Program-made: the position numbers and the translations under genes
Shown: positions 24,043-32,288 of the stretch, in pieces
Numbering within the stretch: the stretch's first letter is position 1
Layout of the letters: each line of letters begins with the position of its first letter
Assembly (NCBI RefSeq): GCF_001050235.1
Contig: NZ_DF967972.1
Location: 1,564,944-1,603,682 of the forward strand
Reading direction: 5' to 3'
Length of the DNA: 38,739 nucleotides
DNA from: Longilinea arvoryzae
Lineage (GTDB): Bacteria > Chloroflexota > Anaerolineae > Anaerolineales > Anaerolineaceae
Notes under the pieces: generated by a model
What the model was told of the DNA's origin: nothing
The model's input: the letters and a program-made list of their open reading frames with translations, nothing else
Databases searched by the model: none

Positions 24043-25098
24043 ATGCGTGAAGTCATTACTGAAGTCGAAACCTGGGACAGGGCTGGCAAAAAGGTTGCCA
24101 TTGCAACGAATGTAAAACGCCGTGGCATGTCGCTTCGCCCGTTGGCTGCAAAAATGGCGATGACAACCGGCATGGAAATTGCCGGTTCGGTTACCGGTGG
24201 GTGTCTGGAAGGCGCCGTCTATGAAGAAGCGCAGGGGGTTATCGAAACATTACAACCCAAATTGCTGCATTACGGCGTAACCGGCAACGAGAGTCCATGG
24301 GATGTGGGCCTGGCCTGCGGCAATTCGCTGGACGTATTTGTCGAATCCTTCGATTCGCCTGCCTGGCGAACGATCTTTCCGGCTATGAAATTCTGCCTGG
24401 AAGAAAACCAACTGGCTGTGGTGGCAACCGTCATCTCCGGGCCGGGTTTGGGAAATAAATTGATGCTCTGGCCGGATGGACGCACACTCGGCGACCTGGG
24501 GAATCCGTCGTTGAACGCCGAAGCGCAGGTTTGGATGAGGGACCTGATTCGCAGTCAGGAAGCGGATTGGAAAGAGTTCGCGGCCGTAGGTGAAAAGGTG
24601 GATGTTTTCGCGGATGTTCTTGTACCCGAGGCGCGCATGATCGTCATCGGCGCCAGCCATATCGCCATTCCGTTGGTAGAGCTGGCAAAGGTACTCGGCT
24701 ACCGCACCATCGTCATCGACCCGCGCGAGGCCTTTGCCACCCGCGAACGCTTCCCACATGTCGACGACCTGATCGTCGAATGGCCTTCCACGGCCCTTGA
24801 AAAACTTCACCTGGATGAGGCCAGCTACGTGGTCGCCGTCAGCCATGATGATAAATTGGACAATCCGGCCCTGGCAGTGGCATTGACCCACCCGACGCGC
24901 TATGTCGGGGTGCTGGGGACGCGCAAGAATATCTCCAAACGCCACGCCGCGTTGCAGGAGCTGGGCGTGACCCAAGAGCAGCTCGACCATTTACGGGCGC
25001 CGATCGGCCTTCGGTTGAATGCGCTTCTTCCGGAAGAAATCGCCTTATCCATCCTGTCCGAAATGGTCATGGTCCGGCATGAATTCTCTCAATGCTGA
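24043..25098 (+). CDS. xdhC: XdhC/CoxI-family Mo enzyme maturation factor
   Basis: A 351-aa protein. The N-terminal XdhC_CoxI domain has KKVAIATNVKRRGMSLRPLAAKMAM and SVTGGCLEGAVYEEA (conserved GGC). The C-terminal Rossmann domain has VIGASHIAIPLVELAKVLGYRTIVIDPREAFATRERFP and VGVLGTRKNISKRHAAL. XdhC binds sulfurated Mo cofactor and inserts it into Mo hydroxylases; in Se-type systems it may handle selenium. ATG 24043 is preceded by GAGG at a suitable distance; an earlier ATG at 24019 is possible, and the frame remains open further upstream without a clear start. The gene overlaps the MocA-like gene by 20 bp. Confidence 0.92.
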   Translation: MREVITEVETWDRAGKKVAIATNVKRRGMSLRPLAAKMAMTTGMEIAGSVTGGCLEGAVYEEAQGVIETLQPKLLHYGVTGNESPWDVGLACGNSLDVFVESFDSPAWRTIFPAMKFCLEENQLAVVATVISGPGLGNKLMLWPDGRTLGDLGNPSLNAEAQVWMRDLIRSQEADWKEFAAVGEKVDVFADVLVPEARMIVIGASHIAIPLVELAKVLGYRTIVIDPREAFATRERFPHVDDLIVEWPSTALEKLHLDEASYVVAVSHDDKLDNPALAVALTHPTRYVGVLGTRKNISKRHAALQELGVTQEQLDHLRAPIGLRLNALLPEEIALSILSEMVMVRHEFSQC

Positions 25099-25702
25099 GT
25101 CCGATTCTCTCGAAGAAAAGAATCCGGTTGCAGGGATCATTCTGGCGGCCGGGGCCGCATCACGAATGGGACGGCCGAAACTGCTGCTGCCCTGGAAGGG
25201 CGAGACGCTGATTCACCGCGCCGCCCGGACCGCTCTGGCAGCCGGATTGCAGCCGGTGGTGGTCGTGACCGGCGCCGCGCATCCGGATATTCTGGCTGCC
25301 CTGGCGGATCTACCCGTGCTGGTGGTGAACAATCCGGACTGGGAGTCAGGCCAGAGCACTTCACTGCGGGCGGGTATCCGGGCATTGCCAGAACAGACCC
25401 GGGCGGTTCTCTTTTTGTTGGGCGACCAGCCTTTCGTCACGCCCGAACTGATCCGCTGCCTGGTGGCAACCTACCTTCAAACGAAGCCGGTCATCCTGGC
25501 TCCGTTTGTCGGCGAAAAGCGAACCAATCCCGTTCTGTTCGATCATTCGATCTTCGATGTCCTTTGCCAACTCCAGGGGGATGCCGGTGCGCGCAGCATC
25601 TTTGACCGTTATCCGCCCGCCGCGCTGCCCTGGCCGGACGAACGATTGTTATTCGATGTCGACACGCCGGAAGATTACAAGCGGTTGATCTCATCTCAAT
25701 AA
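25079..25702 (+). CDS. mocA: MocA-like molybdenum cofactor cytidylyltransferase (NTP transferase)
   Basis: A 207-aa MobA/MocA-type nucleotidyltransferase. The signature IILAAGAASRMGRPKLLLPWKG binds the nucleotide; other motifs are VVVVTGAAHPDI, VNNPDWESGQSTSLRAGI and FLLGDQPFVTPELI (metal Asp). It is predicted to make molybdopterin cytosine dinucleotide, the cofactor of the MOP/xanthine dehydrogenase branch in bacteria, which fits the Mop-like enzyme here. NCBI's DVU_1551 family NTP transferase is a related assignment. The ATG at 25079 lies within the xdhC end, so the pair is translationally coupled. Confidence 0.9.
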   Translation: MNSLNAESDSLEEKNPVAGIILAAGAASRMGRPKLLLPWKGETLIHRAARTALAAGLQPVVVVTGAAHPDILAALADLPVLVVNNPDWESGQSTSLRAGIRALPEQTRAVLFLLGDQPFVTPELIRCLVATYLQTKPVILAPFVGEKRTNPVLFDHSIFDVLCQLQGDAGARSIFDRYPPAALPWPDERLLFDVDTPEDYKRLISSQ

Positions 25703-25860
25703 TTCAGGATCTGAATTGGTTTTCTTCAGGAGTTCCGCAGCCGGAGTGTCCGATCTATGGAATACGCTTCCGGAAGATGGCGGCGATTTTTTTCATTGGA
25801 ATAACCTGAATCCAACTTATTTCTAACCCACGCTGATGATTACGGTAGGTCGAGTAGTTG

Positions 25861-25866
25861 TATAAT
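25861..25866 (+). promoter_or_regulatory. -10 element upstream of the cyclase/ATPase gene
   Basis: TATAAT preceded by TTG (TTGTATAAT, 25858-25866) lies 17 bp before the ATG at 25883, so the transcript leader would be very short. No good -35 is seen. The same nonamer occurs before the sigma factor gene. The rest of the 180-bp gap 25703-25882 shows no gene, only a run of seven Ts in the 25788-25796 area. Confidence 0.35.
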
Positions 25867-25882
25867 CATTCCGGGGAATAAC

Positions 25883-28800
25883 ATGGATCCTGAAACCGGT
25901 GAAAAGCGCCCACCCGATGGTGGAGAAGAACCGATCCGCCGCAGCCCCCTCAAGCGTTCGCCAGACCTGGCCTCCTTGTGGGAGGCTGTTGATCAGGACC
26001 GGCCTGCCGATTTCGGCGCATTGACCCGCCAGGCGACCTTCGCGAACCTACCTCGCGCCGGGGACGCCGTGACCGCGCCGCCAGAACCCGCACAGAAACC
26101 CGTTCGCCGCGGACTTCCCGATCTTTCCATCCTGGATGATTTGAAAACACCCTCCGGTCCACTGCCAACCGCTCGTCCGGTGGTCAGGGACATGGAAACG
26201 GAGGAAAAAGAGACCGCCAGCCGGTTGGTAATCGACCCGGACCTCGAAAAATACATCTATCCCGACCTGTGGCGCAAGCTCAACAGCCCGACGCCGACGC
26301 GCGGGATTCTGATCAACACCCTCGATCAGGTGCGCTCGACCCTCAATTTGCTGTCCACCTTTCTCCCTCAGCACCTGGTGCAGGAGAAGATGCGCCGGGC
26401 CGTGCCGGGATTGGTCAGCGGGCAGATCCTGCACGGCAGCCTGCTTTTTTCGGATGTGAGCGGATTTACGGCTCTCTCGGAACGCCTGCAGGGCATGGGG
26501 CTCGAAGGCGCCGAGATCCTGACCCAGATGATGAACCGCTATTTCGGCCGCATGCTGGATATCTTGGCCCAGTCCGGCGGCATCCTGCTCAAGTTCGCCG
26601 GCGACGCCATGCTGGTTTATTTCCCGCAGCAGGGCCAGAATGAACAGGTCAATTGGGCGGTACGCGCCGGCCAGCGTATGTTGAGCGCCATTGCGGAGTT
26701 TTCCAATCTCGAAGTGCCCGGCGGAAAAGTGGCCCTGAAAATGAAAATCGGCATCGGCAGCGGGGAATTTCTGGCTGCCAGCGTCGGTTCTGCACAGCGC
26801 ATGGAGTACGTGATCCTGGGGCCGGCGGTGGCGCAAACCATGACTGCCGAGAGTCTGACCACCGCGGCCGGGCAGATGGTGGTCAATTCGCAGACCATCC
26901 CTTATCTCGATCCAGCCTATCCGGCGGTCGAACACAAGAACGGTTATTACCGGGTCAACCATCCCGCCGATTCGGTCCTGGACGAATTCGAAATCAAGGC
27001 CGAGGTTCGCCGCGCGCGCGGCGCAATTTCATGGGACGCCAGCCCGAACGCGATCATGGCCCAGGTGGACGTCACCCTGCGCCAGATCAAGGCTTTCCTG
27101 CCGTACCTATCTCCGGAGGTGGTCGATCGCGTGGTCATCCACGGGCAGCGCAACCTGTTTGCCAGCCAGTACCGCCCGACCACCGTCCTCTTCGGTAATT
27201 TCTGGGGTTTCGAGGAGCTGCTCAGCCTGTGGGGCGAGGAAGGCGTATCGCGCGTCACCGGCCTGTTGAACGCGTATTTCAATGCGATGAGCGATGTGGT
27301 CGCCCGGTATGGCGGGATGATCAGCCGCATCGATCCCTACAGCAAGGGCACCAAGATATTGATCCTGTTCGGCGCGCCGGTGGCTCATGAGGACGACCCT
27401 CAACGGGCGGCCAGCGCGGCTCTGGCGATGAACGCCGAACTCGAAGGGATCAACGATACCTGGGCGCGCAAGCTGACCCACCATCTTCCACCCGGTTTTA
27501 CTGGGCCGTTGATCCAGCACCGGCTGGGCATCACCACCGGCAACACCTTCGCCGGGCAGGTCGGATCGCCCACCCGGCGCGAATATACCGTCATGGGGGA
27601 TGATGTCAACCTGTCGGCGCGCTTGATGAGCGCGGGCGAGCCCGGCCAGATTCTGATCAGCCAGAACGCGGTGAACCAGGCTCATCTGGAGGATTATTTT
27701 TACCTGACCGGCCTGGCGCCGCTTCGCGTGAAGGGCAAGAGCAAGCCCATCGCCATCTCCCAGGTTCAGGCGCCGCGCGATGACCAGCTTTCGAAGCGCG
27801 CGCGCGAACGCGGAGCGCTGATCGGGCGCAAAGCTGAACTGGCCAAAGCTGAAAACCTGTTGCGCCAGGCCGCTGCCGGGCAGGGAACCCTTTTGATCCT
27901 CGAAGGGCCGGCCGGAATCGGGAAGAGTCATCTGGCGGATACCTTGATCCAGCATGCCGGGGCATCCAATCTGCGGGTGCTGCTTCACCAGTGCCGCTCT
28001 TACGCCGAAAACACATCCTACAACTGTTGGAGTCTGCTTTTACGCCAGTTGGCCGGGATCGGCTCGACGGATTTTCAATCCGCGGTCCATCACCAGAAGC
28101 TCCGCTGCCTGGTCGCCGAATGCGGTTTGCCCGAGCAGATGATCCAGCCCCTGGCGATGCTGATGGGCCTCAGGCCGCTGGCCCCGGCCTTGACGAACTC
28201 CGCTGAAGCTGGACAATCCGGAGACGACCTGCCGCAGGACGAGACCGCGGCGTTGGCCAGACAGGTCCGGGGGGGGATGAAAAAACGCCAGGGCAGCCGC
28301 CTGGACTTCTGGGACCAGTTGGAAAGCGGCAAGACCTCAGAGACCGGGCAGGTCTGGCAGCCGATTACGGCGCAATTGGCCGGAAGCGAACGCGAGCGAG
28401 TCTACGGGGCGGTCTGGGCGGTGTTGGATGCTCTGACGCAGCCTGAGGCAGGCCTGATCTTCTTCGAGGACGCGCATTGGATGGACGCGGCCAGCCAGGA
28501 TTTGCTGTATTGGATCGTCGCCAGGCTGCAGGATTTGCCGCTCATGATTATGCTGGCCAGGCGAAAGGGCGAGGAAAGGGTTTCATCTTTCCCCCGCGCG
28601 CAGATCATCCACCTCACTCCGCTGACCGCGGAGGAGACCCACACGCTGGTTTCCAATTTGTTGATCGCGGATCTGGCCCAGGTGATCCACGAACAGAGCC
28701 AGGGCAATCCGCTTTTTGTAGAGGAAATCACGCGCTGGTACCAACGCGCCCACCGGATCAGTTCGGATGAACTGCGCAGTGTGCTTCAGACTTCGAATAT

Positions 28801-30187
28801 GCTGCAAAAGCTGATCCTGAGCCACCTGGAAAATCTTCCGGATGAATTGCAGGAGGTCGCGATGACGGCCGCGGTGATCGGGAATGAATTTCACACCGGC
28901 GAAGTGCAGGCCCTTCTGCCGGGCGCGCTGGACTCGGTAACGCTCAGCAATCACCTGCGCTCGCTGGCCTACTCGCATCTGATTACGCTGGTGGAAGCCG
29001 GGGCGGACGCTCGCTACAGCTTCCAACAGAGCCTGGTCCGGGATGTGCTTTACAACAGCCTGCCGTATGAAAAACGGCGCGAGCTGCACGGCAGGCTGGG
29101 GGATTATCTCAGCCGGCCGCGAACCCGCCGGAGCGAATTGCAGGCTCAACTGGCGGCCGCGCTGGATGCCAATGCGGTCAGCCCAATACAGGTTGGCGAG
29201 ACGATTGCCGGCCATTACGAACGCGCCGAACGTTGGCTGGACGCCGCCCGCCAGTTCGGGTCGGCCGGAGACCAGGCCAGGCAACACAAGGATGCCAAGC
29301 GCGCCGGGGACGATTTCGAACGCGGTCTGGCCGCGCTTGAAAAACTGCCGGTCGAAAAGCTGACCGGAGAAGCCCGCGACCTGAAATTTCATTTCCATCT
29401 GGCGCTGGGCGATCTGGCCCTGGAAAACGACGCCTACCTGGCCGCGCTCACAGCCTATGAGCTGGCCCGATCGACTCTCGATCCGGACGCAGAGCCTGAA
29501 AAGCAAACCGCGCTGGCCCTCCGGTTCGGCCTGGTCCTGCCGACGCAGCGAAAGGCCGAGGAAGCGGAAGCCATGCTGCGCGGGCTGCTGGAACAGCCTG
29601 GTTTTATCCCTGGCCCCGATCTGCTGTCGACACTGGCCTGGTTGACCGGTCGGGCCGGGCGGGCGGATGCGCGTCCGTGGATCGAGAAATGCGAAGGCGA
29701 GCTGGGCGAGACCGACATCCCCTGGAAGCGAGGGGTCCGGGCGCTGCTGGCCGATCTCAGCGGCGATTGGGACGCGGCACGGGAGGGTTACCTGGGCGTG
29801 GAATGCCCGGCCGGCGCGGCGATGATGGGCATTTACCTCGGCCAGCGCGCGCTGGAACAGGGCAATCCGGACCGGGCCTCGAGCCAGTACCAGACGGCCT
29901 GCGAAATCGCTACCCGGAACGAAGAATTCACCTGCGCGGGGTTGGCCTGGTACCGGCAGGCCGAAATCCACTGGCAGGCCGGCGATATCGAGGGAGCCCG
30001 GGCGGATCTGGCGCGCGCCCAGGCAGCCCTGGAAAAAGCACCCTCACAGATGGCGGCGGCGGGATTTGCTGCCACCCGGAAGGCCTACAAATCGATCAAT
30101 TTAAAGAAAACCGTTCGGTGGCCCAACTGGCCGGTTCAGGAAATCGCGGATCAGTATGCCATTCGATTGTTGTTCAAACCGGCGTAA
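25883..30187 (+). CDS. Tandem class III cyclase domains + AAA ATPase + TPR signalling protein
   Basis: A 1434-aa soluble protein. Residues 1-110 are a Pro-rich linker. Cyclase domain 1 (about 165-350) has both metal-binding Asp (D191 in FSDVSGF, D241 in KFAGDAM) but lacks the transition-state pair (A317 and T321 stand where Asn and Arg belong). Cyclase domain 2 (about 430-610) has N439 in place of the first Asp and no GD, but keeps N576 and R580 (DDVNLSAR). The P-loop GPAGIGKS near 675-682 and FFEDAHWMD (Walker B, near 865) mark a STAND-type ATPase. From about 1130 come TPR-like helical repeats. The halves may form one composite active site producing cAMP, as in mammalian adenylyl cyclase. 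A cyclic-nucleotide-binding protein is encoded next. Confidence 0.9.
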   Translation: MDPETGEKRPPDGGEEPIRRSPLKRSPDLASLWEAVDQDRPADFGALTRQATFANLPRAGDAVTAPPEPAQKPVRRGLPDLSILDDLKTPSGPLPTARPVVRDMETEEKETASRLVIDPDLEKYIYPDLWRKLNSPTPTRGILINTLDQVRSTLNLLSTFLPQHLVQEKMRRAVPGLVSGQILHGSLLFSDVSGFTALSERLQGMGLEGAEILTQMMNRYFGRMLDILAQSGGILLKFAGDAMLVYFPQQGQNEQVNWAVRAGQRMLSAIAEFSNLEVPGGKVALKMKIGIGSGEFLAASVGSAQRMEYVILGPAVAQTMTAESLTTAAGQMVVNSQTIPYLDPAYPAVEHKNGYYRVNHPADSVLDEFEIKAEVRRARGAISWDASPNAIMAQVDVTLRQIKAFLPYLSPEVVDRVVIHGQRNLFASQYRPTTVLFGNFWGFEELLSLWGEEGVSRVTGLLNAYFNAMSDVVARYGGMISRIDPYSKGTKILILFGAPVAHEDDPQRAASAALAMNAELEGINDTWARKLTHHLPPGFTGPLIQHRLGITTGNTFAGQVGSPTRREYTVMGDDVNLSARLMSAGEPGQILISQNAVNQAHLEDYFYLTGLAPLRVKGKSKPIAISQVQAPRDDQLSKRARERGALIGRKAELAKAENLLRQAAAGQGTLLILEGPAGIGKSHLADTLIQHAGASNLRVLLHQCRSYAENTSYNCWSLLLRQLAGIGSTDFQSAVHHQKLRCLVAECGLPEQMIQPLAMLMGLRPLAPALTNSAEAGQSGDDLPQDETAALARQVRGGMKKRQGSRLDFWDQLESGKTSETGQVWQPITAQLAGSERERVYGAVWAVLDALTQPEAGLIFFEDAHWMDAASQDLLYWIVARLQDLPLMIMLARRKGEERVSSFPRAQIIHLTPLTAEETHTLVSNLLIADLAQVIHEQSQGNPLFVEEITRWYQRAHRISSDELRSVLQTSNMLQKLILSHLENLPDELQEVAMTAAVIGNEFHTGEVQALLPGALDSVTLSNHLRSLAYSHLITLVEAGADARYSFQQSLVRDVLYNSLPYEKRRELHGRLGDYLSRPRTRRSELQAQLAAALDANAVSPIQVGETIAGHYERAERWLDAARQFGSAGDQARQHKDAKRAGDDFERGLAALEKLPVEKLTGEARDLKFHFHLALGDLALENDAYLAALTAYELARSTLDPDAEPEKQTALALRFGLVLPTQRKAEEAEAMLRGLLEQPGFIPGPDLLSTLAWLTGRAGRADARPWIEKCEGELGETDIPWKRGVRALLADLSGDWDAAREGYLGVECPAGAAMMGIYLGQRALEQGNPDRASSQYQTACEIATRNEEFTCAGLAWYRQAEIHWQAGDIEGARADLARAQAALEKAPSQMAAAGFAATRKAYKSINLKKTVRWPNWPVQEIADQYAIRLLFKPA

Positions 30188-30241
30188 GCCTTTGCAGGTC
30201 CGGGACCGATCGTCCATTTCAAGAGAAGGGAAAAGACATTC

Positions 30242-30958
30242 ATGACCAGCGAAATGTTGAGAAAAATCCCCATGTTCTCCCAGCTTACCGGGCAGGCGCT
30301 GGCGGAGGTAGAAGGCGGTTTGAAACCCCGGTCGCTGGCTGCGGGAGAAGTGCTTTTCAATCAGGGCGATCCCGGCGACGAGCTGATCCTGGTCACGGGC
30401 GGCAAGCTGGCCATTTACGCTCCCGAGGACGGATTTCCTGCCAGAGGGCAGCCCATCCGTCTGTTTACCGACGGCAGCATGTTGGGGGAGATGGCCCTGA
30501 TCGACCACCAGCCGCGCTCCCTCAGCGCCCGGGCGGAGGAGCCTTCGACCATCCTGGCGCTTTCCCGGGGTGATTTCGAACGCCTGATGGATGAGAATTC
30601 AATACTGAGAAACGCCATCATGGCCGGTCTCAGCGAGCGCATCCGCTACACCACCGATTTTTTGGGAGAGGTTCGCCAATGGGTACAGCGCATTACGGAA
30701 GGAAATTACCAGGCCGGCATCGAAATCGACACCGGCCGTCGATTCAAGGATCCCTCCCTGGCGGTCCTGGCGGCCGAATTTTCGAAAATGGCCGCACAGG
30801 TCAAAGAGCGCGAGGATACTTTGAAACAGGAAGTGGCCATGCTGCGCATCGAGATCGACGAAACGAAACGGAAGGAAGATGCCAGCCAGATCATGAACAG
30901 CGATTATTATCGCAGCCTCAAGGCCCGGGTAAATGAAATTCGGCATAAGAAAGAGTAA
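30242..30958 (+). CDS. Cyclic-nucleotide-binding protein with HAMP-like coiled coil
   Basis: A 238-aa soluble protein. Residues 1-120 form a cNMP-binding domain: FSQLTGQALAEVEGGL, GEVLFNQGDPGDELILVTGGKLAIY and the phosphate-binding cassette GSMLGEMALIDHQPRSLSARA (Glu and Arg present). No DNA-binding domain follows, so it is not a Crp-type activator. Residues about 140-195 (FLGEVRQWVQRITEGNYQAG, LAAEFSKMAAQVKERED) look like a HAMP helix pair, leading into a charged coiled coil to the end. It lies 54 bp after the cyclase gene and is a likely receptor for its product; the output partner is unknown. Confidence 0.88.
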   Translation: MTSEMLRKIPMFSQLTGQALAEVEGGLKPRSLAAGEVLFNQGDPGDELILVTGGKLAIYAPEDGFPARGQPIRLFTDGSMLGEMALIDHQPRSLSARAEEPSTILALSRGDFERLMDENSILRNAIMAGLSERIRYTTDFLGEVRQWVQRITEGNYQAGIEIDTGRRFKDPSLAVLAAEFSKMAAQVKEREDTLKQEVAMLRIEIDETKRKEDASQIMNSDYYRSLKARVNEIRHKKE

Positions 30959-30988
30959 TCTCTTCCCGGTTTTCGGACTCTTTTATTG

Positions 30989-30994
30989 TATAAT
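30989..30994 (+). promoter_or_regulatory. -10 element upstream of the ECF sigma factor gene
   Basis: TATAAT preceded by TTG (TTGTATAAT, 30986-30994) lies 33 bp before the sigma factor ATG. No clear -35 is visible, and GAGTCCGAAAACC-type hairpin signals are absent. Low-confidence promoter. Confidence 0.35.
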
Positions 30995-31027
30995 TTATGG
31001 GCAATATTAAGGATTGCAGCTAACACC

Positions 31028-31600
31028 ATGGCCGACATCGATGCCAGAACAGATGAAGAACTTGTCCGATGCGCCCAGGCAGGGGAGGTTGCGGCATTTA
31101 ACATACTCTACGAACGTTACCTGGATGTGGTTTACCAGCGCGTCCGCTATTCCGTCCCGCAAGCGGATGTAGAGGATGTAACTCAAGAAACGTTCATAGC
31201 GGTCATCCGGTCATTGAAAGAGTTTCGATGCGATTCGAAATTCCGGACCTGGCTTTACACCATTTTGGGGCGCAAGATTGCCGATTATTATCGCCGCAGC
31301 GACCCCGCTGATTTTGAATGGATCAAGGGCGAAGACAACGGGGATGACGATTCTGTGAATCAGATTTCCCAGATCCTGGACGGAACCAATTCCGCCAACA
31401 TCGATGATGTGATCTGGATTCGCCAGGCGTTGCTCCGCCTGTCACCTCATTATCGCGAGGTGATTCTTCTCCGGTTCGTCGACGGACTGTCGTTTTTGGA
31501 AATCGCCAACCAGCTTGGCCAATCCCTCGATGCAACGAAATCGCTTTTCCGGCGGGCAATCTCAACCTTGCAACAAGACTTAGAAAAGACTCATGCTTGA
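31028..31600 (+). CDS. ECF-type RNA polymerase sigma factor
   Basis: A 190-aa sigma-70-family ECF factor. Region 2 is ELVRCAQAGEVAAFNILYERY and DVEDVTQETFIAVIRSLKEF...FRTWLYTILGRKIADYYRR (core and -10 binding). Region 4 is LLRLSPHYREVILLRFVDGLSFLEIANQLGQSLDATKSLFRRAISTL (-35 binding HTH). The ATG at 31028 is used rather than an in-frame one 14 codons earlier because the earlier one lies in the promoter TATAAT. It overlaps the start of the following membrane protein gene, the usual sigma/anti-sigma pairing. Confidence 0.94.
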   Translation: MADIDARTDEELVRCAQAGEVAAFNILYERYLDVVYQRVRYSVPQADVEDVTQETFIAVIRSLKEFRCDSKFRTWLYTILGRKIADYYRRSDPADFEWIKGEDNGDDDSVNQISQILDGTNSANIDDVIWIRQALLRLSPHYREVILLRFVDGLSFLEIANQLGQSLDATKSLFRRAISTLQQDLEKTHA

Positions 31601-32105
31601 ATATCGTCCTGACGATCATCTTCTAGATGAGAAGCTGGCCGAATTCACCGACCAGCTGTTAAATCAAGAGAGGGGTGAGGCTCTTCCACCTCTGGCGGAG
31701 GAAGAGAACCTCCAGCAATTGCAAGAGACGGTTGTACAGTTGAAGCAGTCCGGATTGTCCGATCATCCGGAGGTCCAGTTTTCCGCCCGGCTATTTTCGG
31801 TTCTCCAAAGAGAATGGAAGCGTTTTGGCCCGAAACCCGGGCCTGTGCGTAATTCGTCCTCGCCAGACCAGCCAGAACCCTTCGGACAGATCAGAAATAC
31901 CCTGAGAAAGATTACCGAGACCTGGGGCCGGCAGATCGTATTTGGCCTGACTGCTTTGATGTTGCTGGTTTTGCTGTTTCTGCCGAAGGATGTTCCCCTG
32001 ACCGGCTCGTCGGGAACGAGCACCGGATTGTTGCCGGTGGAATGGATCGTCGGCGTTTTCTGCATCGGACTTTTGATCTGGCTGCTGAGCAAGAAACAAA
32101 ATTGA
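31593..32105 (+). CDS. Membrane partner of the ECF sigma factor (putative anti-sigma)
   Basis: A 170-aa protein. The N-terminal 100 residues are charged and helical (LLDEKLAEFTDQLLNQERGE and SARLFSVLQREWKRF). Two C-terminal transmembrane segments follow (about 115-130, IVFGLTALMLLVLLFLP; about 148-165, WIVGVFCIGLLIWLL). No zinc-binding HxxxCxxC anti-sigma motif is visible. Overlap with the sigma gene and membrane anchoring suggest an anti-sigma role (inference). It shares a pattern with the protein at 34907-35356, including an LDxxLxxxTDxxL start and a xxLQxEWK motif before the first membrane helix, so the two are probably paralogues. Confidence 0.75.
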   Translation: MLEYRPDDHLLDEKLAEFTDQLLNQERGEALPPLAEEENLQQLQETVVQLKQSGLSDHPEVQFSARLFSVLQREWKRFGPKPGPVRNSSSPDQPEPFGQIRNTLRKITETWGRQIVFGLTALMLLVLLFLPKDVPLTGSSGTSTGLLPVEWIVGVFCIGLLIWLLSKKQN

Positions 32106-32288
32106 TCCGGGCCGGTTTTCGCATTCTAACAAAATTGTAATTTGGGCTTTGTTTGTTAAAAAACCAACCTTTATCCGATCGACTTCACGACCAATATAAT
32201 ATAGCTCCCCCCGTCTTGTCCTGGCATCTTCAGGTTCAATCCAATTGCTTTTATTCACTCATTGCTTAAATTTCATCCTTGAGGGTAT
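32106..32288 (+). promoter_or_regulatory. Intergenic region before the WD40-like lipoprotein gene
   Basis: AT-rich, 183 bp. TATAAT lies at 32195-32200. TAACAAA (32127-32133) and TTTGTTA (32152-32158) form an AT-rich inverted repeat that might be a weak terminator for the sigma operon. No gene is evident. Confidence 0.3.

Noticed and set aside
28583..29971. 462-aa minus-strand frame inside the cyclase/ATPase/TPR gene
   Set aside because: Antisense to a conserved helical repeat region, no motifs, no ribosome site.
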